64,000 bases of DNA from Undaria pinnatifida (lineage: Eukaryota; Sar; Phaeophyceae; Laminariales; Alariaceae). Both the position numbers and the translations under genes were made by a program. Positions 47,246 to 58,891 of the stretch are shown in pieces. A model generated the notes under the pieces. It did no database searches. It was not told the origin of the DNA and saw nothing but the letters and a program-made list of their open reading frames with translations. The stretch's first letter is position 1; the number at the start of each line of letters is the position of its first letter. The stretch is from positions 7,867,364 through 7,931,363 of the forward strand of contig JABAKD010000027.1 in NCBI GenBank assembly GCA_012845835.1, in the 5' to 3' direction.

Positions 47246-47599
47246 CAACAAACAGCGGCAAGTCGTGACACGGAGGAGGAGAGGAGGGGAGGGGGGAAGG
47301 AGGGGAGGGGGGGAAGAGAGGAGAGCGGGGGAGCATAGGAGGGGAGGAGCAGGGAGGGAAGGGGGGGGGGGGGGGAGGAGAGAAAAAAAGGGGGGGGGTG
47401 CAACAAAACGAAATCAGTACGCGTGTCACGAATCGCACAGCAAGCAATACCACCAACAAAGTACGTTACGAGTCACCTAGTACGGTATAATTTCAACGAA
47501 TAGTAGGGCTGTCAGCTGGTTGAACTCAATTTCCACGATAAGTTATCAGTTGAGTAGATGAGGGGCAAAACCCAATGAAATGACTCAGTCTGTTACTGA

Positions 47600-47820
47600 T
47601 AACCCACGTCGTCGACCCACAAGGAAGGGCGCCACTTAAGTTATTCAAGTCTTTACCTAATGAACAACACACGTCGAGCCACAAGGGCGCGCCACTTAAA
47701 TGACTCGAGGCCTTCACTATCAATAACAAACACCACACGTCGAGCCACAAAGGCGGCACTCAAACGACTCAAGCCTTCACACCAACAAACATATGTCGAG
47801 GCACAAGCGCGCCACGCAAG
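47600..47820. repeat. Four degenerate tandem units of ~55 bp
   Basis: Shared words are CACGTCGAGCCACAAGG, GCGCCACTTAAATGACTC and GCCTTCAC..ACAAAC. Confidence 0.75.
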
Positions 47821-48904
47821 ACGGCACACAATCCCGCAAAAAACAACCCCATGCGAACAACTACTCGTACCACCTACCCATCAATCTACGGGGGGGCATA
47901 GTAATCAGGACCCAAGATGAACACAAAAGACTAGTAAAATCCCGCTTTTCACTGAAGCATGTCGGTGATCTTCACGTGAAATGGATATTTCCACCCCATC
48001 TAGATCGAGCACATCCATCGTCCTTGCTGATGCCTCATAGAGAGACGAGCTCTAGAGTCTGTGGCCACAAACTACGAGACAGAGATATACACCATCGCAA
48101 ACCAAAACAGAGTACGTGCTTTGGCCAACATGCGATGCCAACCGTAACGAGCACGTGGGGCGGAAAACAAAACTACGGAAGCTAGCCAGCACACCATACT
48201 ATCTACAGTAAAGAAAAAAAAAAAAGAGAGAAAAAAAAAAGAAAACACCATAAAAAAACAAGACAAGGAAAAAAAAAAGTACCTGGTAAGTGAAAGTGAA
48301 AAGCCTATATATTGTACGTACATGGTTTCGATTGACATCATTATTATAGATACACCAGCAGTAGAAACTACGGGAGCGGGCGAAGCCTGCTATCATCTAT
48401 ATTATTAGGACACAGGATTCGAAAAGACGGGGGCGGGGGGGGGGTAGGGGGGGGCTCCCAACATTAACCCAAAGTCGCAGCAGTGATACACATTCATTAC
48501 TGGAGTTTTTCTAAACCATTTCACCCCAGTAACGTCACTATGGCGTCATATAGGCGGCACTTCGACCGGTATAGTATTTCGTATGGGTTAGACTAAAGAG
48601 TAAAAGGGTTAGTTACATCGTTTTCAAATCCCCCAAAAATGTAATATATGTCACCCCCAAATCGTCACATTTTCATTTTCGGTCTCGCAGTACGTTTCAT
48701 CGTACACCCCGCCAAGGGATTATCCATGGGATTACCCGTGCATCGGGTACGAGTATACGATATACCTTGCGATCGTACGATACACGTATACGTTGCGATT
48801 CGCCATAGCGCTTTTGTTAGGTTAGGAACGCCGAAAAAACAAAAGGTGCACCTCTGTAAAAATAGCATAAACAGCATTCGTCGGACGACTACAAGAAAAA
48901 AAAA

Positions 48905-49163
48905 ATCAGGGATTTCCACGGGTCATGACCCCGGCCTGCGGTTCGGTCGGGTCATGAGGTTTTCAGAATATCGCGGGTCGGGTCGGGTCGGGTCGGGTCG
49001 GGTCGGGTCGGGTCGGGTCGGGTCAGGTCGGGTCAGGTGGTGTTCGAAATCTTAGGGGTCGGGTCTAGTCGGGTCAGGAAGTTTTCAAATATCACGGGTC
49101 GGGCCGGGTCACCCTGACCAAATCCGACCCGCGAGAAGAGGTCTGACCAGTGCAAAGCCCTGA
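48905..49163. mobile_element. GGGTC-rich element with GGGTC tandem expansion
   Basis: The left end CAGGGATTTCCACGGGTCA and right end GCAAAGCCCTG match 33110-33314. About ten tandem copies of GGGTC lie at 48976-49030. Related fragments lie at 22230-22440 and 42275-42360. Confidence 0.65.
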
Positions 49164-49379
49164 CAATAATAAGCCAATCCATATCGTAGCCCTCCCGGCA
49201 AAAAGGAGGCCTTGTGAGGTCATCACAAGTAACCTTTCAGGAACTGCAATAACATTTTTGGGGGCCAAACAGCTTGATATTACTACTGTGGCATCAATTT
49301 GGTCGTCGTAATACCAGAGTACCAGGTACCAGGTAAGGTAATCACGTTCACTCCGATAGGGAAAAAAATAGCAACAAAA

Positions 49380-49582
49380 ACGCACCAACACCAACACCAA
49401 CTTCACAACGCCACCACCGACAACCACAACAACAACAACCACAACAACAATCACAACAACCAGAACACCAACACCAACAACACCACCAACACCAACACCA
49501 AAAAACAACAATCACAACAGCCAGAACACCAACACCAACAACAACACCAACACCAACACCAACACCAACACCAACAACGACG
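49380..49582. repeat. ACAACC/ACCAAC microsatellite
   Basis: A long A/C tract of ACCAAC and AACAAC words, with a segment of about 75 bp duplicated around CCAGAACACCAACACC. Confidence 0.85.
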
Positions 49583-50097
49583 ACCAGGAAATAAAATAAA
49601 ATGCCCACCAGCGGGGGCAAAACCTACGCTTACCGTCAACCGATAAATTCAATTAAAAAACCACCCCACCTACACGACCAACAAGCGTCAAATCTCGCCG
49701 CCACTACATGGGAGATCCACAATTTAATCGAAACTCGTCTTCGAAACAAGCATCCTGACCCCGCGATCGGCGAGCGCGATATATTATACGCACGGGGTTG
49801 GAGGCGAAGTGACCTCTCGAGAAAAGAAGGGTGGGCTTGTTACTATTAGTAGCTTGTTCGCGCGCGCAAGTTCGGCCGGTGAAAAAAAAAAAAGTGGCGT
49901 TCTCAACCATTGTACGTGTTTTTGTCTCCTAACCGTGGGTTTTTTTGTTTTTTTGTTTTTTTTGTTCCAACTGGCATAACCCTTTGGGACCCCCCAAAAA
50001 GAGCAAAAAAAAACAAAACAATCGAAACGCGCGGCCTGGCATCAACCGTTTTTTTTTTTTTCAACATGAGCAGTTATCATCATGTCGCATTCCGCGC

Positions 50098-50885
50098 GCG
50101 TGTTGTACAACTCCTTGGCTTGTGTCGTACAGCTCCTTGGCTTGTGCCGTACAACTCCTTGGATAGTGACGTACGAGTCATTGGCGTACAACTCCTTGCG
50201 TTGTGTCGCACATGTCCTGGGATTGTGTCCCACATGTCCTGGGATTGTGTCGCACATATCGTGGGATTGTGTCGCACAAATCCTTGGATTGTGTCGCACA
50301 GCTCCTCGGACTGTCATACAACTCTTGGGATTGATTGCGTCGCACAACTCCTTAGATTGATTGTGTCACACAACTCCTTGGATAGTGATGTACAATTCCT
50401 TGGATAGTGTCGCACATATCCTTGGATTGTGTCGCACAAATCCTTGGAATGTGTCGTACAGCCCCTTCAACTCCTTGGATAGTGACGCACAACTCCTTGG
50501 ATTGTGTCGAACATATCCTTGGATTGTGTCGCATAAATCCTTGGAATGTGTCGCACAGCTCCTTGGACTGTTATACAACCCCCAGGATTGAATGCGTCGT
50601 ACAACTCCTTGGATTGATTTGTGTCAATACAACTCCTTGGATAGTGACGTACAACACTTGGAATGTGTCAAACAACTCGTTGGGTTGTGTCCTACAACTC
50701 CCTGGATTGTGTCTTATGCCTTTCCTTGGATTGATTGTGTCGTGCAACTCCTTGGATTGTGTCGTGCAACTCCTTGGATTGTGTCGTACAACTCCTTGGA
50801 TTGTGTCGTGCAACTCCTTGGATTGTGTCGTGCAACTCCTTGGATTGTGTCGTGCAACTCCTTGGACAGATTGCGTCGCAGATCG
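50098..50885. repeat. 22-bp minisatellite, about 35 units
   Basis: Units of ACTCCTTGGATTGTGTCGTGCA; the last about ten (from 50740) are nearly identical, the earlier ones diverged. All three frames on each strand stay mostly open and encode the same 22-residue cycle, so the long frames here are artefacts. Confidence 0.9.
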
Positions 50886-51247
50886 GAACGTAAAACAAGT
50901 TAACCCCCCCATAAGGGAGAAGCCCGTCTTTTTTTCGTTCGTCCAGAAGAAGATGCTGTAATCGTCAACGTTTTTCTCCCTGATCGTAGTAGCCTGTTGA
51001 CCGCCCAAGGGACTCAGGTACAACGACAAAACAAAGCACAAGCACGTTCTTACCATGCTGCGAGCACGCAGCACGCGGCAGCAGTGCAAGCTATGCTATG
51101 CGCGTCAGTCCTACAGGTGCTTGCATTGGAGCTTGACAGTAAAACCGTCGTGAGCTAATCTGTTAGCAGCCCGGGTTGCTCCGTGAAAAGGATGCTGCAA
51201 TTCGTCAGCTATATTCGTCAAGTTTCCCCTCTGAAGCCCCAAAGGGT

Positions 51248-51338
51248 TTAACGCCTTTAAAACTGGAAACCACCGTTGTGGGGACAAAACTACTTGAAAA
51301 TAGTACACGGGAGGGTTTTTGGGGTCCAAGAGGTTTAA
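51248..51338. repeat. Family C copy
   Basis: It reads TTTAACGCCTTTAAAACTGG to GGGGTCCAAGAGGTTTAAC. Confidence 0.75.
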
Positions 51339-52509
51339 CAAAAATACCCATCCATGCATAATGTAAGCTAAGCGATCAAGTATACCAGGTTCGTACGAGA
51401 ACCAAGTGCGGCTCTTACCAGCAATTTGTAATGTGCTTGCAGTGTGTACGGAAATCCATGACACCCTTGTGCGGTACAACTCCCTGCATAGGAGCCCGAC
51501 ATCAAAAACACCATCCCTTTTATCTGCATGCCGACGTTGCTGCGCGTTTTCTTTGCCTTTGCTCATCCCATCTATTATCTTCGCACTTCTTGTTTCTCCT
51601 TCTTCTCCCTGCCTTGACGCAACTCAGACCGGGGGTCACATCAAGCAAGCTCATTCTTCCCCCCCGCAGTCCCCACTACGGAAGGCGCTTTCGTTTTTAT
51701 CGCGACAAGACTTCAGCCTCTTTTTCTTCCCTCGTCTGCTCGAATCGAACCAAGCGTGGTCGGTGCTGCATTTTAAGTCGCAAACGGACTAAACATAAAC
51801 TTGTTTCGAATACGAAGCCGCTGCCGCTGCCGATGCTGCCAGTGGTGTGCTCTTTCGGCAGCATCTACGTACGGTCCGTTTTCCGAGGGTCGAGCTGCTT
51901 GGGATCTCAACTCAAAGCGGGCGGTGGAATTCCAATTTTCGTAGGAATATACCTTGGTTTTTTCTTGCGATCTACAGTCCCCGCCGCCGTTTTTTCTGCT
52001 TTCATACCGTTTCACGTCTGTGCTGCTTCCGTATCGTTTCATGTCTGTCTCCATATTATATTTCATTTCTTCGACAATAACACCTTAGCCGTCAAATCGA
52101 GAAAATCGCCCAGAAGTCGTATGTTGAAGAATGGCGTGAGCCTTCGACCGCGCGTTTTACGGTGTATAAATGAGCTCGTGAAGGCTATTGGTCGGCGACT
52201 CCTGGGCGACAGTATCAGACAGGACCATCGAACAAAAGGCGATCAGCCTACAATCAATCCGCGCACGAAGACTACGCGTATGACTCTCGTTGGGTGGGAT
52301 AATTTGGACGGATGCTATTTCGTTGCTCTCTACGGCCTCCGCCGAGGTAAAAAACGCGGTGGTGCGCAGACGAACACACTCTGGAGCCGGTTCTGTGCAT
52401 CTTCCCGCCGAGCTGAATAAAAAAAGTTAAAATAACTTCATACGAAGTACGACAACACCAACAAAAAAACAAAACGAGCCGAAACGTCTTTTCATCCACG
52501 GCACCAGAA

Positions 52510-52530
52510 TCAACAGATGGAAAGACAGAT

Positions 52531-52575
<45 letters not shown>

Positions 52576-52700
52576 GGCGAGACAAGACAGAATGAACGAA
52601 AAACCAAGACGATAAAGCCAAAACAGATAGAAAGACAGATAGATAGATAAGACAGACAGCTAGACAGCCAGACATAGAGCCGGAGCCGGACAGAAAGCCA
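52510..52700. repeat. ACAG/AGAC microsatellite
   Basis: Runs of ACAG with GATAG and GCCAG variants. Confidence 0.9.
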
Positions 52701-54874
52701 AAAAAAGCCAGACAGCCAGGCAAAACAGCCAAAAATACACCTACAAAGTCAGGCAGCGATGAGGTCAACCAAGCACCGCCTGCTCTGGTCGAAACCCGAA
52801 TGAACAGATTGTTCCCATCCCCCAAGTCCGTCCACCGAATAAACACAAACACACGCCACATAAAATAGGCTTCGCTATAAGTGCTATACCACTGTCGCGC
52901 ATGCGGCATCATATGAGGCGAGGGGTGGAGCTTGTGGTGGCGGGGGGCGGGGAGGGGGGGGGGGGGGGGGGTGGGGGGGGCGGCGGCAGGGCAAAAGCTT
53001 CAGCGGCAGGTGTAGTACATAGCTGTTGCTGATTCTGCCGACCGCTTCCACCCCTTCCTTTCCATGTCACGGCAGTGCCGGGAAGAAAAAGAAGTCCGGG
53101 CTCTTAGGAGACTGAAAGTGTAAAAGACAACAAGATCGTGCCATACGATCGTACGTACCGGCAGCACGTATTAGAGCATGGCACCAACAAAAAACAACCT
53201 GTAATAGACAAAAGTTAGACCTTATCGTCTTCAAAAGACAAACGTTTGAGACATGCCGCCAGTTGCAGGGCGCCACACACAAACCGTGGGTTTCGTGGGG
53301 GGCGGTCGGAACAGAACCGCGCGCTCGCGAGAGAGTGTGTCCCCAAACAAAGAGCCCTGGGGGACGGAATTGTCTCGGATCGAGGATCCAAGTTAACCTA
53401 ACGCGACCTGACTCTCTGGCGACTGCAACGGCCGATGCAGTGGCACCAGTTACCACCGTACCAAATACCGATGAGCACCACCACAAGCTTTGTATTAGTA
53501 CCTGGTACTACATAACCTGGTATTCATTCATGTAGCCTCTCGCAAATCTACACACTCACACGTCACACACAACCCGGGCGAACAGGAGCATGTATGATAC
53601 CCTGGTATGAGCTACGTATGACGGAGGGAAAAAATGGATCAGTTCTTATCGTCGTACCGTCCCATCGTTAGTCCATACCCATAACAGCATCCGTGTGCCA
53701 CTCCACAAAAAAGCGCACAGCTTCGTTATCGTGTTCATATGCACCCAGTAATACGCGCGATCGGAGTGTCACACACAAGCTTGCAAAAATTAGTTTCGAC
53801 GGCATCCTCGATCTCACAGCGCTGGAGTGTAGTTTCATTTCTATAATATACCCGGTATCATGGCATCACGTACCAGGCATTATAAGTTTTTACAAGCTAC
53901 ACCTACTGCTACACCGTTCTCTTGCCCCCCCCCCCCCCCCCCCCCTCCCCTTCCTCCCCCCCCCCCGTGACCTCATTCCCATATCGCGCGCATTCATCAC
54001 ACACCAGCATCTGCCGCAGCAGTCAGTCGTTCGACAGAAAAATACAAAAGGCCTCGTTTGTAAATACGTGCATACCGGGTACCAGTACGATATATCTACG
54101 GCATGTATGATGGTGGCAAAACGCCCAATGGCAAAGAGCATCAGTGCATGCGATACGGGGTACTGGTATGCGTTTAGCCGGCGTTCAAGTTGAAGCTCGG
54201 GAGGAGGCAGTTTAGGGGGGGGGGGGGGGGGAGGGGGGGCAGACAGCCACCAAAAACAGAACGAGCACCTGCTGTGTGGCTTTGCCCACAAAAAAAATAA
54301 CGCGGTACAATCAACAAGGCCAATTATTATTGAAACCAGGGCTTTGTCAAAAAACAGCCCCGCACAATTCCCTGTGGGTCACTCGGCGTTCTATGTTATT
54401 TCGCTGGCACTCCGTCCTCCCCACCGAAGTCTTCAAACGACACCCCACGCCCCAGGGAACTTAACCACGTCATGATACAAGCCTGATCTGTTAACCCTTT
54501 TTAGCACCGCGCTCCCGACATGGGAACAAATCACTTGGATAAAGACTAGGAGACTCATGCTACGCTAGAACTGCACCCCGTTACTACTCGACGATTTTAC
54601 GGTGGAAATCCAAGGCAAGTGCCTGTAAGTCACGCACACACATAGCACAGTTTGCACTCTGTCGTGTGCTGCATGCTCGCACGCACCATGACAAAAGCGC
54701 CCTCACGATTTGTTTTATCGAATCGATGTACATGCAGGGGCCCCAAAAAAGGGTAACAAACGGTTTGGCCTGTGTCTTGCTAGAGTTGGGGGGGATTTCA
54801 CGCAGTGATCCCTGCGCACCGGTGCCAAGAAAGTTCCAGAGACTGCTCCCCGCCAGTTTAGGAAAGTTTCAAAA

Positions 54875-55110
54875 CATATTCGAACAACGTCAGCTGCTGC
54901 GAGTTCGACAAATTGTAGAGCCGATACTCATCTTTGCAAGCTGCGTAATACACCGGTCGTCCGTTTATAGCAAGTTTTTCGTGAGTCAAAATCTGCTAGC
55001 GCTGGATTGCGAGGCAATTGAGTTACATCGACACACGACGTGTATGAAAATACGTGGCAAGTGTGGCGAGCTTGAGCTTTTTTTTTTCCCCCATCCGCCG
55101 GAGGATGAAA
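54875..55110 (+). repeat. Family H joined to family D (most complete copy)
   Basis: ACAACGTCAGCTGCTGCGAG and CCGATACTCATCTTTGCAAG are followed by GCTAGCGCTGGATTGCGAG, then ACATCGACACACGACGTG and CCATCCGCCGGAGGATG before poly-A. Other H fragments lie near 5445-5530, 25400-25480, 33350-33420 and 34580-34660. Confidence 0.75.
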
Positions 55111-58015
55111 AAAAAAAAAAAAAGTCAAAATCTAATCGGTACAAATAAAGTCAATTTCACGTTCACTACTGCTGTCGCGGTGGTAAAAGGTTAATGGAAT
55201 CGCCCTAAGATTCACCTTATACTACGTAAGTTCCAGCTATCGTGCCTCCACTTTACGCAATTTTCACAGCCACCACTGCTGTCGCGGTGGATAAGGTTTC
55301 ACGGAATCGCCCAAGACTTGACCACGTATGATACTCGTGTACACAGGCAGAAGAGAAGGCATTCCAGGTGGGTGCACTTACGGACTCAAGCCACACAAGA
55401 TGCCGCAATCGGCACGACAAACAAGTGCGTATCAAAACAAAGAAATGCGCACAAAAAAAAAAAAAATGCGTTGTATGTAAATGTACCTGGTAGAGTAGCG
55501 CAAGCCACACAAGAAAAAAACGTCCTGTGGGCAAAGAAAAAATACATCTTGGTGGGGCAACCACACAGCTGCCAGATTCCGGCGTTTAGGCTGCACGCCG
55601 CTTGCATGCCCCTCACTTGTTTCGGGTTTTCGTCGCACAGCTGTTGAGACGCTGCTGCTACTTACGGTCTATCCATGATTTGGGCTTGCGAGTTGCTTTT
55701 GGAGGGCGGAAGCTGGCCCTTTTTTCTTTTCTTCTCTTCTCTTTTGCATCCCATCTATCATCTTGGCACGTTTTAATTACCCTTCTCCCTCCCCAGACGT
55801 AAATCAGATCAGGGGTAATCTGAGCAGAGGTTCTTTTCCCCCCTCTCTACCGCGGTACGCGCCTTCTTTCTGTTGATCGTCACAAGACTTTCACAAAACG
55901 GTCTTCCCTCGCCGACTAGCATCGAATTGTGCTGTCCTGTTGATACACCATTGCGTGGCAAAATCACCTTGCTGCTGTTGCTGTATTGCTGTTACTGCTA
56001 TCTACTGAATCTCTGTCTCGTAGTTTGTGACCACAGAGCTCGTCCTATTGGGAGGAGGCATCGGCACGGACACTGGTTGCGCTGGATGTAGATGGATGGA
56101 AACATCAGTTTATCGTGGAGAACACGAGCACACATTATTGACATCTCATGCTATTATTGACACATTCATATATCATAGGATGATATATTCATATTATCTG
56201 TGGTATTTCATTCGTCATCCGATTTTTGTTCTTTTTTTCGTTTTTGCTCATCCAATCTACCGTTAAAACGCTGCTGTTTCGTTTTCCTTCTCCCTTAGAC
56301 TAGACGTAACTCAGGTCCGGGGCCACTAAGTAGCCCCCCCCCCCCCCCCTCCACCTCACTGCACGCGCCTACTTTTTTTCGCGAAAACAATTCACCACTT
56401 TCTTACCTCGTCGACTCAGCAGTCGAACAAAGTGCACCGATATTGCGTCAAAACACCTTGCGGTGTGTACAATGGCGCACCTCCGTCTCGTAGTTTGTGA
56501 CCACACATCTCGTCCCTATGAGAGGAAGCAACAGCATGGATTCTGGTTGTGCTGGATCTAGATCGTCGGAAATGTCCGTCTAATGTGAAGTAACACACAC
56601 GTACGTTAGGTCAACAGCCAAAAACATGATACGATGAAACAACCGAAAATCTACACCACGAATGTCCACGTCGTCCTACCACCTCCAGCCACCAAGACCA
56701 AGTGCCCCCCCCCCCCCGCCCCCCCCATGCCCTTCCGAAGAAGCATCAAACAGCAACCCGCCGTAAAAATAAAAGCCTGGTTTGTAACCGCTGCGCCAAC
56801 GGCCAGAAGGCTTTTGCGGTGTGGTGTTGCTGCCAAGCATCGCTATCGATTGTAGCATCTCGAGAGCCCCCGTCTCTCGCTCATTTTCTGCAGCTATGCC
56901 TCGTCACTCCCTCCCCCCAAACACGACTGTTCCCATCTCCAACCGCAAGGGTCAATTGCCCTCCCCCATGCACCTCGGAAGAACTATCATGCCAAAATCC
57001 GCTGTGCATACACAAACGGCCGGTTTGTAACTGCTGCGTGTATGTTTCAACGTGCACAGGATTGGGCGGTGTTGCTGCCAAATGCCCTGCTCTCGATCGT
57101 ACACAGCAAGGAGTGAGTTCCCACTTTCTCGCTCTTTGTTCTGTACCTCTGCCCTCGTCACCCCTCCCCCCCCTAACCTCGCCATCTTCAACCGCAGGTC
57201 CAAGCCCCCCCCCCCCCCCTCCCCCGCGCCTATTACGCCATATTATTTTACTGGTATAATACGCGAGAACTGTTACAATATACCACGGGTAACATATAGG
57301 AGAACATTGTTGACCACGCGAACTCAATTTTTCCTCGTTCCCGTCCCCCTTTTCGTCGTTTTTTGTTGTATTTCAACACGCGATGGCGTGTTCGGAGGGG
57401 GGGGGGGGGGGGGGGGAACGCCGTCAACATTACTGCTACGGGGTTGAAGACCCAAAATACAGCAGGAAAAGCCATCCAGAAGCGGAAGGCCGGCTGCAAG
57501 CTTACAGCTGGCAAAAAAAAAAAAAAGGCTGGCTGCGAGCTTGTTCAGAACAAAAACCACCACTAACACGCACGCACGCACACGACCGCGCGAAATGAAA
57601 AACACGAAATGAAAAACGCTCCCCGTCACCATAAACACGCTTTTTTTTTTCTTTCTGATTGTCAAGTTGGTTGAGCGTCAGTCGTTCGGAGTCGTAGGGA
57701 AAAAGGCACAACGTAGGCAAAAGATTGTTGCGCAAGCGTCAAGTTTTACTACAAGTAACAGCCCCAAACTTATTAGCACATTAATTCCAAGTGCTTTAGC
57801 ACCAAAAACGTGGGTGCACACACAATCCTACAGGGGTTAAACCGACAAAAACCGTCAACAAAATAAAATAAAATAAAACATCTGCTGTAAAAATTATAAA
57901 TCAAAGCTGTGACTTCAACCGATTGAATCGATTGAATGAAAAGTGAACTATGCTACAAGTACAAGGTATACTCGTACAAGTATCACACACGGTTACACAC
58001 GGAGTCACAAAAAAA
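55111..58015. other. Dispersed repeats, no gene recognised
   Basis: CACTACTGCTGTCGCGGTGG-like segments repeat at 55165 and 55275. Two related C-rich blocks with CCATGC..CTTCGGAAGAA-like words lie at 56700-56770 and 56960-57010. Confidence 0.4.
56015..56590. repeat. Two copies of dispersed family G
   Basis: TCTCGTAGTTTGTGACCACA, CTCGTCC.AT.G.AGGA and GGTTG.GCTGGAT.TAGAT occur at 56018-56110 and 56485-56580. Related sequence lies near 39550, and inverted near 37015-37110, 47960-48090 and 60975-61060. A block containing TTTTGCTCATCC.ATCTA with CAGACCGGGG-like sequence is shared by 51550, 55740 and 56240. Confidence 0.65.
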
Positions 58016-58274
58016 GACGCGTGTTGCGACAATAAAGGTGGCACGTTTTCTGGAATGACGGTGCTCCTTCGCCCAAAATCGTCGGGAAATACGCCCCCCT
58101 TAGTTCTTGCGTGATTCTCGTCGTGTACCTATAGGCCAGATAGGATTTTTCATTCGGTACGTAGCAGTTCTATTTTCCTCTAAATCAATTTCTGGGAGAG
58201 GTATGTCTTAAGCTCTCAAATTGAGGGGTAGTATTAAGAAAAAAAAGTGGCGCACCTCTATCGTAGCACCCGTC
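58016..58274. mobile_element. Family A MITE copy
   Basis: It begins GACGCGTGTTGCGACAATA and ends CCTCTATCGTAGCACCCGTC. The interior matches 41328 and 3056. Confidence 0.82.
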
Positions 58275-58891
58275 ACGATGAATTCGACACTCGGGATTTT
58301 CTTTCTTCCTGCCACATGCATGTACTTGCCAGTGCTACTGCTGTAAGGCCATAATCGGCACACTGCCTTCGCGCATTCCCCGCGTCAATAACTGCTTTTT
58401 TTACCCGTTCCCCGCGAAGAAGCCTCATATCACAGGGATTAGAGAGATTACTCTGCTGTTGATGCTGTTGTTGATATCACAATGGCTCATTTCTACATCC
58501 TAGGCCATGGCCACGAAAAGGTAAAAAAAATGTCTACAAGTACTACAAACACTATACTTCATGTACACCAAACGTACAGCAGTAGTACTAGGTCGGGTGA
58601 ATAGAAATAAAACTCCCATGGGTACTACTCGTACCAAGGTAGAGATAATAACAGCCTGAGTCAACTGGGACAGCTTGACATCAGCAAGAGGAAGTGTTCA
58701 CAACGGCAATTTCGTGATTTCACGATTTTGGTAAAAAAAAAACTTCAAGGGCTTCCGAGAGGGAAAACTTCACCGATTAAAATGGCGAGTACATCACCGG
58801 ACACTTCATGTGTTGCGGGTTGCTGAATTACATAGATGACAGGTTTCGTGCCCAAGCCACTCCTATAAGTTAGCAGTAGTACTCGTTCCGG
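58275..58891. other. No gene recognised
   Basis: A/T-mixed sequence between a MITE and the gag-like remnant; no structure seen. Confidence 0.4.

Larger units (their letters stand above)
47480..50097. other. Repeats and microsatellites, no gene recognised
   Basis: Apart from the listed repeats, 48180-48280 is A/G-rich and 48430-48455 is a G run. The missing first half of RRM1 was looked for here and not seen. Confidence 0.4.
50886..54874. other. No supported gene
   Basis: Poly-G at 52951-52980 and 54210-54238, poly-C at 53926-53970. A 329-codon frame at 51431-52420 overlaps dispersed repeat sequence and has no domain. Confidence 0.4.

Noticed and set aside
48976-49030. GGGTC run as telomeric repeat
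   Set aside because: It is internal, and its edges match transposon-like ends at 33110; not a known telomere unit.
50098-50885. CRISPR array
   Set aside because: Units are contiguous 22-mers without unique spacers, in a eukaryotic context.
51054-51056. ATG followed directly by GTAAGA on the minus strand as the RRM gene first exon
   Set aside because: Attractive donor context, but no RRM1 first half was found between it and 47153, and an ATG/GT join is weak evidence alone.
50042-51089. Several long frames with W-I-V-S/L-D-C repeats
   Set aside because: Generated by the 22-bp minisatellite in every frame.
51431-52420. Longest ATG frame (329 codons, plus strand)
   Set aside because: Its first part overlaps sequence repeated at about 55740 and 56240. 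The translation has no domain and shows low-complexity Arg/Ser/Leu content.
52740-52912. Minus-strand frame with VFVFIRW and NLFIRV as RRM1 first half
   Set aside because: Only a superficial RNP2-like string; no RNP1, no helix pattern and no donor ending in GG.
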